DNA of 64,000 nt from NCBI RefSeq assembly GCF_001613795.1, contig NZ_LPVZ01000013.1, positions 1 through 64,000 of the forward strand. Direction: 5' to 3'. The notes under the pieces were generated by a model, which searched no databases, was not told the origin of the DNA, and saw nothing but the letters and a program-made list of their open reading frames with translations. Every line of letters begins with the position of its first letter. Position 1 is the first letter of the stretch. The position numbers and the translations under genes are program-made. Of the stretch, positions 35,420 through 44,515 are shown one piece after another. This DNA comes from Thalassospira sp. MCCC 1A01148. Lineage in GTDB: Bacteria > Pseudomonadota > Alphaproteobacteria > Rhodospirillales > Thalassospiraceae.

Positions 35420-36379
35420 ATGGATCGAAATCTTGCGCTTGAAACGGTTCGCGTGACCGAGGCGGCAGCACTTGCGTGCTCTGGCCTGATGGGACGCGGC
35501 GACGAAAAGGCAGCCGATCAGGCCGCCGTGGACGCCATGCGCAATGCGCTCAACAGCATGGACATCAAAGGCACGGTCGTGATTGGCGAAGGCGAACGCG
35601 ACGAAGCCCCGATGCTGTTTATCGGCGAAGAAGTTGGCTCCGGCGAAGGCCCGGAAATCGACATTGCGCTTGATCCGCTTGAAGGGACGACCATTTGTGC
35701 GACCGGTGGTCCGAACTCTTTGGCTGTTGTTGCCATGGCCGAAAAGGGTGGCTTCCTGAACGCGCCGGACACCTATATGGACAAGATTGCCGTTGGTGGT
35801 GGTCTTCCCGATGATGTTGTTGATCTTGACGCCAGCCCGGCCGAAAACCTTAAAAGCCTTGCCAAAGCCAAGGGCTGCGATGTTGCTGATCTGGTTGTTT
35901 GCATCCTTGATCGCCCGCGCCATCAGGACATCATTGCCAAGACCCGCGAAGCAGGTGCGCGCATCATGCTGATCGGGGATGGCGATGTTGCCGGTGTGAT
36001 CGCAACTTCGCAGAAAACGTCGGGCATTGATCTTTACATGGGGACAGGTGGCGCACCGGAAGGTGTTCTGGCAGCAGCAGCCCTTCGTTGCATCGGGGGT
36101 CAGTTCCAGGGCCGCCTTGTTTTCCGCAACGATGATGAAATCGCACGCGCGAAAAAATGGGGCATCGCAGACCTGACCCGCAAATATAAACTGGGCGAAC
36201 TTGCCAGCGGCAACGTCATGTTTGCGGCAACCGGTGTGACCGATGGCGCGATGCTGCGTGGCGTGCGCCGCTTTGCCAATGGTGCGGAGACCGAAAGCAT
36301 CGTGATGCGCTCCCAGTCGGGTACCGTGCGCTATGTCCGCGCCGTGCACGATTTCAGCCGCAAGATCTGGTACAAATAA
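35420..36379 (+). CDS. glpX: Class II fructose-1,6-bisphosphatase
   Basis: Gluconeogenic enzyme hydrolysing fructose 1,6-bisphosphate. It has 319 aa. Characteristic metal- and substrate-binding segments are VIGEGERDEAPMLFIGEEVG, ALDPLEGTTICATGG and YMGTGGAPEGVLAAAAL. I chose the ATG at 35420, with GAGGAAGA upstream; the extra residues from 35372 are non-homologous. It sits after hom, and in related alphaproteobacteria recJ follows, but here 5 kb of other genes intervene. Confidence 0.96.
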   Translation: MDRNLALETVRVTEAAALACSGLMGRGDEKAADQAAVDAMRNALNSMDIKGTVVIGEGERDEAPMLFIGEEVGSGEGPEIDIALDPLEGTTICATGGPNSLAVVAMAEKGGFLNAPDTYMDKIAVGGGLPDDVVDLDASPAENLKSLAKAKGCDVADLVVCILDRPRHQDIIAKTREAGARIMLIGDGDVAGVIATSQKTSGIDLYMGTGGAPEGVLAAAALRCIGGQFQGRLVFRNDDEIARAKKWGIADLTRKYKLGELASGNVMFAATGVTDGAMLRGVRRFANGAETESIVMRSQSGTVRYVRAVHDFSRKIWYK

Positions 36380-36424
36380 GCTGCGCAACCAAAGGTTTAT
36401 GTTGCGCATATGTTTTCTATGTTT

Positions 36425-36456
36425 AAAGTCCCCGCTCAGTCGGGGACTTTTTCTTT
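36425..36456 (+). terminator. Terminator of glpX
   Basis: A 10-bp stem AAAGTCCCCG with its complement around CTCAGT, followed by TTCTTT. Confidence 0.9.
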
Positions 36457-36465
36457 GGTGCTGAC

Positions 36466-36858
36466 ATGATTGCGAAGATTGCAATATATCTCGGGATGTC
36501 CGCATTACATGCGGTTAGATTCCTGCCCAGCGTCATTATTTTTGCGCATTATTCTTGGGGGCTGGCCGGTGCAGATGTTCCAAAAGGCGTCATGTTGGGG
36601 ATTTCCTATGTAGTGATAGCTTTGATAGCTATCTCTGTTCTGGATTTTTGGCTGTTTGCAATAAGTACCGTACTCTTTGTCGCCGCAGATTTGGCTTTGA
36701 TGTGGGGGCTCGCCATTCTTGTTACCAAGGTACTGTTTCAGTTTTCTTGGTCCCTGTATTTTTTTAACGGTTTTGCATACTGGGTGCTGCTGTATGGTCT
36801 TGGCTTGGGGACAATGCTGGCGATGCGTAAATTCTTCGGCTTATCAAAGGCGATGTGA
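36466..36858 (+). CDS. Small multi-pass membrane protein, unknown
   Basis: A 130-aa protein with about four hydrophobic helices (for example VMLGISYVVIALIAISVLDF and LFVAADLALMWGLAILVT). I do not recognise a family. Base composition is visibly more AT-rich than glpX and recJ, and the ribosome site is poor. It begins right after the glpX terminator, at the left edge of an apparent accessory block. Confidence 0.55.
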   Translation: MIAKIAIYLGMSALHAVRFLPSVIIFAHYSWGLAGADVPKGVMLGISYVVIALIAISVLDFWLFAISTVLFVAADLALMWGLAILVTKVLFQFSWSLYFFNGFAYWVLLYGLGLGTMLAMRKFFGLSKAM

Positions 36859-36936
36859 GTTTGCTGCTTGTATACCGGTCTGCGTTGCGCTAAACCCTGC
36901 GGCCCAATTCATTGACCCAGTGCCGGAGGCTGCCTG

Positions 36937-38229
36937 ATGTCTGAAATTATTGCCCTCGATTTCGGAACGACGAACTCTGTCCTTGCCGTGGCAGACAGCG
37001 CAGGCAATGTGCAATCGGCAAAGTTCGAAGTGGGTGCCAACAGCTTTGATACCTATCGGACCATTCTGTATTTCTGGGAAGATCAGGATCTGACGGCGCC
37101 GAATGCGCCGACCCATACCAAAAGCTGTTCCGGTCCGTTCGCGATTGAGGAATACCTTAAGGAAAGTCATGACTGCCGCCTGATCCAGTCGATGAAGTCT
37201 TATCTGGCGGCCAAGGACTTTGAAGGGACGGATATCTTCGGGACGACCTATTCCATCGAAGACCTTGTGGGTACGTTTCTGACACAAATCCATCACTTCG
37301 CGCAGCACAGCCTTGGCTGGCTTGGCCAGCGGGTGATTTCCGGGCGTCCTGTGGCGTTTGCGGGCAATAATCCGGACAACGACTTTGCTGAAAGGCGCCT
37401 GCGTGCAGCGTATGAACAGGCCGGTTTTGATGTCGAGGCCATGGTGTTCGAACCGCTGGCGGCATCCTATTATTACGGGCGAGAGCTCGATAAACCGGAA
37501 ACCGTTCTGGTCGCTGACTTTGGCGGTGGTACCAGTGACTTTTCGCTGATCCGCTTTACGCCGGGATTGGGCATTCGCGGGGTGCAGCCGCTCTCGCACA
37601 CAGGTCTTGGCGTTGCAGGCGACCGGTTTGATTATCGCATCATCCAGAAGGCCGTGTGGCCGCGTCTGGGCTTTGGCTCCGAATATAAATCCATGGGCGC
37701 GACCCTGCCGGTCCCGCGGCAATATTACACGGCGTTCTCGCGCTGGCACGAACTTGCCATGATGAACCAGCCCAAAACCATCAACGAAATCAAAAGCCTG
37801 ATCAGATCCGCCACCAAGCCCGATGATATCGAGGATCTGGTCACCATCATCGAGGATGAAATGGGCTTCCACCTGTATCAGACGGTCTCGAAGGCCAAGG
37901 CAGAGCTTTCTGAAAAGGACAGCACCATTTTGCAATTCGCCCATGGCGGGGTGGAGATCGAAGAAAAGCTGACCCGTGCCGATGTCGAAGCCGCAATTGC
38001 GCCAGACATGGCCGAGATCGAACTGGCGGCCAAGAACTGCCTTGATCAGGCTGGCGTCGATGCGCGTGATGTCTCGCGCGTCTTCATGACCGGCGGCACA
38101 TCCTATGTCCCGGCGGTGCGCAAGCTGTTCGAAGACCGCTTTGGCAAGGACCGCATTGAAATTGGCCAGCCGTTCCTGTCAGTTGCACATGGCTTGGCGT
38201 TGATTGCGGCGGATGAGGGGATTGTTTGA
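36937..38229 (+). CDS. Hsp70-family actin-like ATPase (YegD type)
   Basis: A 430-aa protein with only the Hsp70 nucleotide-binding fold and no substrate-binding or lid domain, like E. coli YegD (450 aa). Phosphate-1 ALDFGTTNSVLAVAD, phosphate-2 VLVADFGGGTSDFSL and the adenosine motif VFMTGGTSYVPAVRKL are intact. It is probably an ATP-dependent chaperone-like or signalling protein; function in the family is unclear. No DnaJ or GrpE partner is nearby. Confidence 0.92.
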   Translation: MSEIIALDFGTTNSVLAVADSAGNVQSAKFEVGANSFDTYRTILYFWEDQDLTAPNAPTHTKSCSGPFAIEEYLKESHDCRLIQSMKSYLAAKDFEGTDIFGTTYSIEDLVGTFLTQIHHFAQHSLGWLGQRVISGRPVAFAGNNPDNDFAERRLRAAYEQAGFDVEAMVFEPLAASYYYGRELDKPETVLVADFGGGTSDFSLIRFTPGLGIRGVQPLSHTGLGVAGDRFDYRIIQKAVWPRLGFGSEYKSMGATLPVPRQYYTAFSRWHELAMMNQPKTINEIKSLIRSATKPDDIEDLVTIIEDEMGFHLYQTVSKAKAELSEKDSTILQFAHGGVEIEEKLTRADVEAAIAPDMAEIELAAKNCLDQAGVDARDVSRVFMTGGTSYVPAVRKLFEDRFGKDRIEIGQPFLSVAHGLALIAADEGIV

Positions 38230-38359
38230 TGTTGGAAGCGTGTGTGTAGACTTTGTACGAATTCTGGTTTAATCCAAGAAAAATTCCGAACAAAATCAGG
38301 AAACGCATACAGCGGTCTGAAAAGGAATAATTGCTTGTTTGAAGACAGAGGGGCTGGCT

Positions 38360-39886
38360 TTGCTTTTTCATGAACTTGCGTTCTTGTACTTGTTCATGCC
38401 TGTGACAATGTCGATCGCGATATGGGCAGGTCGAAAAGACAGCAAGACTTTCTTCATTTATTTCTTGTGTGTGGCTTCGCTTGTCTTTTATGGATGGTGG
38501 AATCCAGATTTTGTCCCGCTTCTCGTGGCATCAATTGTTTTCAATTACTTTCTTGGAAACTACCTTGTTCAGTGTAAAAATGTTCGACGCCGCAAGGTCG
38601 CCCTATTTTTTGGTGTGTCGGCAAATCTGCTGGTGCTAATCAGCTTTAAATATCTTGGTTTTATTGCGGGAGTTGTTGGCGAGGCTTTTTCGGTAGAACT
38701 AGATGCGCCTTCACTTGAACTACCTTTGGGCGTATCATTTTTTACGTTTCTACAAATCGCATATATCGTAGACGCGGCAAAAGGCGAAACCAGCAAGGAT
38801 GAATTTGCGCCATACTTTCTTTTCGTGACGTTTTTCCCGCATCTGATTGCTGGCCCGTTGGTTCATCATCGCAGCCTGATAAGGCAGTTTTCGGACAAGA
38901 TGACCAATGTTTCCGAGAACCTCGCGGTAGGCTTTACCATCTTTGTGATAGGACTGTTTAAAAAGCTCGTCCTAGCTGATTTTGTTGTTTACTGGTCTGA
39001 CTCCGTATTCAACGGTGCTGTAAACGGAATTGCACCAAGTATGATCGATAGTTGGGTTGGAGCTATTTCATTTACTCTTTTGATTTATTTTGATTTTTCA
39101 TCATACTCTGATATGGCAATCGGGCTGTCGAAAATGTTGGGAATCCGACTGCCGGAGAACTTTAATTCTCCCTACAAGGCAACTTCGATTATTGATTTCT
39201 GGCGGCGCTGGCATATTACGCTTTCAAGTTTCTTGAGGGACTATCTCTACATCCCGTTGGGCGGGAATAGGAAAGGTCCTTCACGACGATATCTAAATCT
39301 TACTATTGTGATGTTGCTTGCAGGGCTGTGGCACGGAGCAAGTTGGCAGTTCGTTCTGTGGGGGGGGTTGCATGGTGGATATTTGCTCGTAAATCATCTT
39401 TGGCGGGCACTAAAGCTGTTCGAATTTCCGAAAGTTTTAGGGTTCTTGATAACATTTCTGGCAGTGGTCTTTGCTTGGGTTCCATTCAGAGCGCAAACGT
39501 GGGACGCGTCTGTTCTGGTTTTCAAGGGCATGATTGGATTGAACGGAGTTGTGTTGCCTGTGCACTATAAAGGACTTTTGCCAAGTGCGTTTGGAGATAC
39601 TCTGGCGTCGATTGGGGTGAAGTTTGGTTCTTTGTCTGTTTATGGTGGTGGTATGCAGCTCTTGCAGCTTAGCTTGCTACTGTTGTTTGTTTGGTTGCTG
39701 CCTAATACGCAACAAATCATGGGACGGTATGATGTGGTGCTAGATAAGCGGGCCGAGCCGGTCGCTCTGTGGATGTGCTGGAGGCCTTCTGTTGCTACTG
39801 GCTGTGTGATTGCAGTACTAAGCGCCTATCTTTGGATGTTGGGTATGCAAGGAAAAGCTGGTGAGTTTATCTACTTCCAATTCTAA
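38360..39886 (+). CDS. MBOAT-family O-acyltransferase (AlgI-like)
   Basis: Multi-pass membrane acyltransferase of about 508 aa that moves acetyl groups across the membrane onto exopolysaccharide. The start MLFHELAFLYLFMPVT matches AlgI-type proteins and uses TTG at 38360, with AGAGGGG upstream; the frame continues to 38339. The conserved SFLRDYLYIPLGGNRKG and the active-site His in LAGLWHGASWQFVLWGGLHG are present. It overlaps the SGNH gene by 26 nt, so they form a unit. DNA is about 45% GC, below its neighbours, suggesting transfer. Confidence 0.92.
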   Translation: MLFHELAFLYLFMPVTMSIAIWAGRKDSKTFFIYFLCVASLVFYGWWNPDFVPLLVASIVFNYFLGNYLVQCKNVRRRKVALFFGVSANLLVLISFKYLGFIAGVVGEAFSVELDAPSLELPLGVSFFTFLQIAYIVDAAKGETSKDEFAPYFLFVTFFPHLIAGPLVHHRSLIRQFSDKMTNVSENLAVGFTIFVIGLFKKLVLADFVVYWSDSVFNGAVNGIAPSMIDSWVGAISFTLLIYFDFSSYSDMAIGLSKMLGIRLPENFNSPYKATSIIDFWRRWHITLSSFLRDYLYIPLGGNRKGPSRRYLNLTIVMLLAGLWHGASWQFVLWGGLHGGYLLVNHLWRALKLFEFPKVLGFLITFLAVVFAWVPFRAQTWDASVLVFKGMIGLNGVVLPVHYKGLLPSAFGDTLASIGVKFGSLSVYGGGMQLLQLSLLLLFVWLLPNTQQIMGRYDVVLDKRAEPVALWMCWRPSVATGCVIAVLSAYLWMLGMQGKAGEFIYFQF

Positions 39887-40766
39887 ACTGTTCTTGAAAA
39901 CAGCCTTCCTCGGTGGAAGTTTTCTTCTTGCGATAATCCTTCTCAGCTTGGAAATATTTCTGCGTTCGCAAGCAACTGATGCTGCGAACGATCAAGCTTA
40001 TCGTGATAGATTCCTGAATGGGAGTGCACCGTGGGTCGCCTTCGGAGATTCTCATGTCGAAGGCGGATTATTGTCGTCTGATTGGTTGGACAACTTAGGT
40101 CAAGCCTCTGACAATCTTGAAGCCATAAGTGGGAAGGTATCCTTGCGATTGGAGCGGGGAGGAGTGCAGGGGATAATACTGCCAGCAGATCCGCAAATAT
40201 TCTCTTTCTATCGTTTGTCAGCTAATCAAACAGGCAGAATTGATGCTTTAAAGTCAGAACCGGCAATTCGTTTGCTTATTCTGGATCCACGCTATCGCCA
40301 GTATCTCAAACGAATGTTTTGGACTCTGCTTGGAAAACCTCTCGAGATGCTCAAAGGTCAAAAGGGAGATACCCGACATAATGATGGGCAATCAGAGGAA
40401 GGGGATTGGGATCGAACTGTCGCGATACGCGTACAATTACATACTCCGGTTCCAAATGTTTCCGAATTGCCTGCAGCAGACCAATATAGAAACATGGTTG
40501 AGCAAGTGAAGGCACAAGGTGCAGCCGTTTGCCTTGTGAGATACCCGGTTTCCCATGATTACCTGCAGGCTGCGCAAGCATTGGATGGCTTTAGAAGTGC
40601 TGAGAAATTTTTCAAGTCATTGGCTTCAAGCCTTGATATTCCACATGTCGATTTGTCCAATGTTCTGCCAAACGAGATCTATGATGATCCGGACCACGTT
40701 CCAGACACCGCAATGGAGCGGGTTACAGAGCTGGTACGGGATCGATGCAAAATCCATACGCCCTGA
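39861..40766 (+). CDS. SGNH-type acetyltransferase partner of the MBOAT protein
   Basis: A 301-aa protein with one N-terminal membrane anchor (TAFLGGSFLLAIILLSLEIF) and a periplasmic SGNH-hydrolase-like domain. The nucleophile block is AFGDSHVEGG, and the C-terminal catalytic pair lies in DDPDHVPD (D-x-x-H). It likely completes transfer of acetyl groups delivered by the MBOAT channel, like AlgJ/AlgX or DltD-type partners. The start is GTG, with AAGGAAAAG upstream. AT-rich like the preceding gene. The acceptor glycan is unknown. Confidence 0.8.
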   Translation: MSLSTSNSKLFLKTAFLGGSFLLAIILLSLEIFLRSQATDAANDQAYRDRFLNGSAPWVAFGDSHVEGGLLSSDWLDNLGQASDNLEAISGKVSLRLERGGVQGIILPADPQIFSFYRLSANQTGRIDALKSEPAIRLLILDPRYRQYLKRMFWTLLGKPLEMLKGQKGDTRHNDGQSEEGDWDRTVAIRVQLHTPVPNVSELPAADQYRNMVEQVKAQGAAVCLVRYPVSHDYLQAAQALDGFRSAEKFFKSLASSLDIPHVDLSNVLPNEIYDDPDHVPDTAMERVTELVRDRCKIHTP

Positions 40767-40807
40767 GCCCGAACTTCGACTTTGATTAAATGCATTCAGT
40801 GGTGACA

Positions 40808-40855
40808 GGCGCATTGGGAAATGATGTTTCCACAATGTGCAAACGCCTCTTCTTT
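40808..40855 (+). terminator. Probable terminator of the MBOAT/SGNH operon
   Basis: GCGCATTG pairs with CAATGTGC (one G-T), with an inner GAAA/TTTC hairpin. A T-rich stretch follows 10 nt later. Confidence 0.45.
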
Positions 40856-40930
40856 TCTACTTTTTAAATCCTAACTATCCTGAAGACCTTATGGACTTAA
40901 AAAGTTCTATTTTCTTCGGGAGAAATTCGA

Positions 40931-41467
40931 ATGGATGGCGAGAGTGATGTGCACGTAATTGTGCGGCTGACGGGGCAGATCCTGCCTGCGATGGGGTTGT
41001 CAGCAACCAATGACACATCGGTTGATTTGACGACATTGACGGGCCGCACGGTTGTCTATGTCTATCCACGCACAGCGGAGCCCGGTGTGCCGTCGCCCGA
41101 AGGTTGGGATGAAATTCCCGGGGCGAAGGGCTGCACACCGCAATCCTGCTCATTCCGCGATCATGCGGCCGAATTTCGTGCGGTTGGTGTCGCCAACCTG
41201 TTCGGGCTTTCAAGCCAGACGACTGATTACCAGAAAGATGCGGCCGAGCGTCTTCATCTGCCATTTTCGTTGCTGTCAGACGCCGATCATCGCTTCAAGG
41301 AAGCCATGGCGATGCCGGATTTCGAAGCCGATGGCATGCGCCTGTTCAAGCGTCTGACCATGGTCATTGATGACGGCAAGATCACCAAGGTGTTCTATCC
41401 CGTTGATGACCCGGCCGCAGACGCCGAGAACGTTTTGAAATGGTGTGGGGAAAACCGGGTCGACTAG
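40931..41467 (+). CDS. Peroxiredoxin (AhpC/TSA or BCP-like)
   Basis: A thiol peroxidase of 178 aa. The reactive-site region GCTPQSCSFRDHAAEF holds Cys68 and Cys73, four residues apart, as in BCP-type enzymes. The segment before it has an insertion (TAEPGVPSPEGWDEIPGAK) compared with the usual Y-P-x-x-x-T-P-G-C. FSLLSDADHRFKEAM and the C-terminal VFYPVDDP fit the fold. GGGAG lies 8 nt before the ATG. It is the last gene before recJ. Confidence 0.85.
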   Translation: MDGESDVHVIVRLTGQILPAMGLSATNDTSVDLTTLTGRTVVYVYPRTAEPGVPSPEGWDEIPGAKGCTPQSCSFRDHAAEFRAVGVANLFGLSSQTTDYQKDAAERLHLPFSLLSDADHRFKEAMAMPDFEADGMRLFKRLTMVIDDGKITKVFYPVDDPAADAENVLKWCGENRVD

Positions 41468-41550
41468 GGGTTGCCATGTCTTGGCGCGGTTTGATCGATT
41501 GGCAAAATATCCGGTTTCAGACCGCCCGAGATTGCGCTATTCCATAGGGC

Positions 41551-43341
41551 ATGACAGAGCATGCAGACGAAACGACCTTTATGGGTATTGAGCGATCCGT
41601 CACCGGAAAATGGTGGCGGGAACGCGCAAATAACGAGCGACTGGCAACCACGATAGCCCAGCGTTTTGGCGTACCCGAGATTGTGGGCCGGGTGATGGCC
41701 GCGCGCGGCATTGACCTTGATGACGCCGAAAGTTTCCTGTCACCGACACTACGCGATTTGATGCCCGATCCATCGACCTTGCAGGATATGGACAAGGCAG
41801 CCACACGCATTGCCGACGCCATCGAGGCGGGCGAGGGGATTGCTGTTTTTGGCGACTATGACGTTGATGGCGCGACCAGTACGGCTCTTCTGAAACGCTT
41901 TTTCCGCGCCATTGGTGTTGATGTTCCTGTCCATATTCCCGATCGCATGAAAGAGGGCTATGGCCCGAATGCGCCAGCCCTTCTGGAGCTGCAGCGCAAG
42001 GGTGCCAAGCTGATCCTGACGGTCGATTGCGGGGTAACGGCCTATGCGCCGCTGCAAGAAGCCCGCGATGCCGGGATCGAGATCATCGTTGTCGACCACC
42101 ACGCGGCAGAGCCGGAATTGCCGCCTGCGGTCGCGGTCGTGAACCCCAACCGGCTGGATGATGAAAGCGGACTTGGGCATCTCTGTGCGGCGGGTGTGGC
42201 GTTTCTGGTTTGTGTCGCGTTGCTGCGTGAATTGCGCAATCGCGGCTGGCTTGAAAAGCAGAGCGTTCGCGCACCCGATTTGCGCAACTGGCTTGATCTG
42301 GTTGCCCTTGGCACAGTGTGCGATGTGGTGCCGCTGCGCGGGTTGAACCGGGCATTCGTGACCCAGGGCCTTAAGGTGATGAAGCATCGCAGCAACATTG
42401 GCATTACATCGCTTGCCGATATTGCCGGGGTCAACGAAGTGCCCAGTGCCTATCACCTTGGTTATGTCCTTGGGCCGCGTGTGAATGCCGGTGGGCGCGT
42501 TGGCGAGAGTTTTCTGGGCACCACCCTGCTTTCGGGCGAGAACGCCGCAGAGGCGCAGGATATCGCCCGCAGACTTGATGACTATAACCGAGAGCGCAAG
42601 GCGATTGAGGATATCGTCCTTGATCAGGCGATCAGTGCGGTCGAGGGCAGGTCAAAGGTCGGCTCCATGGTGCTGGTTGGTGGCGAAGACTGGCACCCCG
42701 GCGTAATCGGTATTGTCGCAAGCAGGCTTAAGGATCGATATCACGTGCCGTCGCTTGTGATGGGGATGGTTGACGGGGTCTATAAGGGCTCTGCGCGATC
42801 TGTGCGGGGTATTGACCTTGGCGATGCGATCATTGCGGCGCGTCAGGCCGGGCTTCTGATCAATGGTGGCGGGCACCATATGGCGGCGGGCTTTACCCTT
42901 GATCCCGAAAAGCTTGAAGCGTTTGAAGCGTTTCTTGAAGAGCGCTTTGCCAAGATCATCGCCGAAAATGACATCCGCCCGACCATCACGGTCGATGGGG
43001 CGCTTCACGCCAAGGGCGCGACACTTGATCTTATCGACTCACTTGAAAAGCTGGGGCCTTTTGGTGCGGGCAATGCCGAGCCCCGATTTGCCTTTGTTGA
43101 TTGCCGGGCGGTCAAGGCCGACGTTGTCGGGCAGGATCATGTGCGTTGCATCCTGACCGGGTCAAACGGGCAGGGACGGCTCAAGGCGATTGCGTTCAGA
43201 TGCCTAGATAATGATATGGGCCAGACCCTGATCAAGCATGGTGGACGCCCGTTGCATGTTCTGGGGCATTTGCGCCGCGATAGCTGGCAGGGGCGTGATG
43301 GTGTGCAGCTGATCATTGATGATGTGGCATTACCCGTTTGA
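41551..43341 (+). CDS. recJ: Single-stranded-DNA-specific exonuclease RecJ
   Basis: A 5'-3' ssDNA exonuclease for RecF-pathway recombination, mismatch repair and base excision repair. It has 596 aa, near E. coli (577). DHH phosphoesterase motifs are present: FGDYDVDGATSTALL, LTVDCGVTA, IVVDHHAAEPELP, and the DHHA1 signature LINGGGHHMAAGFTL. The C-terminal OB domain ends in IIDDVALPV. The ribosome site is weak; an ATG at 41581 is possible. Confidence 0.97.
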   Translation: MTEHADETTFMGIERSVTGKWWRERANNERLATTIAQRFGVPEIVGRVMAARGIDLDDAESFLSPTLRDLMPDPSTLQDMDKAATRIADAIEAGEGIAVFGDYDVDGATSTALLKRFFRAIGVDVPVHIPDRMKEGYGPNAPALLELQRKGAKLILTVDCGVTAYAPLQEARDAGIEIIVVDHHAAEPELPPAVAVVNPNRLDDESGLGHLCAAGVAFLVCVALLRELRNRGWLEKQSVRAPDLRNWLDLVALGTVCDVVPLRGLNRAFVTQGLKVMKHRSNIGITSLADIAGVNEVPSAYHLGYVLGPRVNAGGRVGESFLGTTLLSGENAAEAQDIARRLDDYNRERKAIEDIVLDQAISAVEGRSKVGSMVLVGGEDWHPGVIGIVASRLKDRYHVPSLVMGMVDGVYKGSARSVRGIDLGDAIIAARQAGLLINGGGHHMAAGFTLDPEKLEAFEAFLEERFAKIIAENDIRPTITVDGALHAKGATLDLIDSLEKLGPFGAGNAEPRFAFVDCRAVKADVVGQDHVRCILTGSNGQGRLKAIAFRCLDNDMGQTLIKHGGRPLHVLGHLRRDSWQGRDGVQLIIDDVALPV

Positions 43342-43491
43342 CGGACGTGGTCTATACGAAAGTGTGGTCTTTGGATTGATAGCAAATTTCATTATTGGTA
43401 TGATGATTTAATTGCTTCTTTGATCCGCATGGCTTTCCCACAGGTGTATTGGTTGCATTACCCGCCAGAAACGTATGACAAGCGCCACAGC

Positions 43492-44385
43492 ATGTTCGCA
43501 ATAGATGGACCCGATCAGGCATGTGCGCGCAATCGTGACAAGCTGTGCGCACACCGCTTTGTGCTGCTGGTTCAGGCATTTTTTGTTCTTCTTGCGACGG
43601 TTATCGTCGCGGGGAATGCACAGGCGCATGCGTTGGAAAAGGCAGATCCGAGCCATCTTGTCGATGCGTTGGGCGTAACCCTGCTTACAGAAGAATACCC
43701 ACCGTTCAATTTCCTTGATGACCAAGGCCACCTGCGCGGCATCGGTGCCGAAGTCGTGCAGGCCATGGCAACCCGGCTGGGCTATGGCAAGGATATTGAT
43801 GTCTTGCCATGGAAGCGTGTTCTTCTGCGTATTGATGGCGAGGCGAATGTTGGCGTTTTCTCGATGACCAGAACGCCGCAACGTGAAGAGTCCTATCAGT
43901 GGGTCGGGCCGGTTGTGCCGATCAATGCGGGAATTTTTCAGCGTGCCGACTCAGCAAGTCCGGTGCACGACATCGAAGACCTGCGTCAGGCCGGTCTGAT
44001 CGGTGTGCAGGCAGGCGGTGCTGCTGAATTGGCCTTGCGCTCCTATGGGTTTGAAAACCTTGAACCCATCCATCATTCCGGCGGCGTTGTGGGCATGCTC
44101 GAAAAAGGTCGGATCGATCTTATTGTGTCATCAGATATCGAGTTGTACGAGCAGCTTAAAAACAGCACGCTTGAGCGTGATGATGTCGAGATGGTTTATG
44201 CGTTTTCGAGTGCTGATCTTTATTTGGCTTTCTCTGCGCAGACATCGCCCGAGATCGTCAGAGTCTGGCAGCATGCCTATGACGAAATTGTCAAAGACGG
44301 CCAGTTTGACCGGATTGTGTCGCAATATGGTGTTATCATGAACCAGTCCCCAAGGATTGAACGTGGCCTGCTACTAAGCCAGTAG
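43492..44385 (+). CDS. Periplasmic solute-binding protein (SBP_bac_3)
   Basis: Third orphan family-3 binding protein in the window, about 297 aa. A signal-type hydrophobic stretch (LVQAFFVLLATVIVAGNAQA) precedes LTEEYPPFNFLDDQGHLRGI, VLPWKRVLLRIDGEANVG and IDLIVSSDIELYEQL. No transporter genes adjoin it. The start is uncertain: ATG 43492 gives the most normal signal peptide, while the frame opens at 43420. Confidence 0.82.
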   Translation: MFAIDGPDQACARNRDKLCAHRFVLLVQAFFVLLATVIVAGNAQAHALEKADPSHLVDALGVTLLTEEYPPFNFLDDQGHLRGIGAEVVQAMATRLGYGKDIDVLPWKRVLLRIDGEANVGVFSMTRTPQREESYQWVGPVVPINAGIFQRADSASPVHDIEDLRQAGLIGVQAGGAAELALRSYGFENLEPIHHSGGVVGMLEKGRIDLIVSSDIELYEQLKNSTLERDDVEMVYAFSSADLYLAFSAQTSPEIVRVWQHAYDEIVKDGQFDRIVSQYGVIMNQSPRIERGLLLSQ

Positions 44386-44515
44386 GGCGGTGGATTAAGC
44401 TGCTGCTGGCGACTTTTCGGCGTGATGGTATCTGATTTCGGGGCATGTGTGCATGTTTGCCATGTCACGCAAAAGCTTGCCGCTTTGGCGTCTTGGCATT
44501 AAGCCAGATAGCACC

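Noticed and set aside
36844-37944. 366-codon frame antisense to the Hsp70-like gene
   Set aside because: The + strand encodes a clear actin-like ATPase with all motifs; the antisense frame is a GC-skew shadow with no recognisable domain.
41749-42456. 235-codon frame antisense to recJ
   Set aside because: recJ on the opposite strand is unambiguous.
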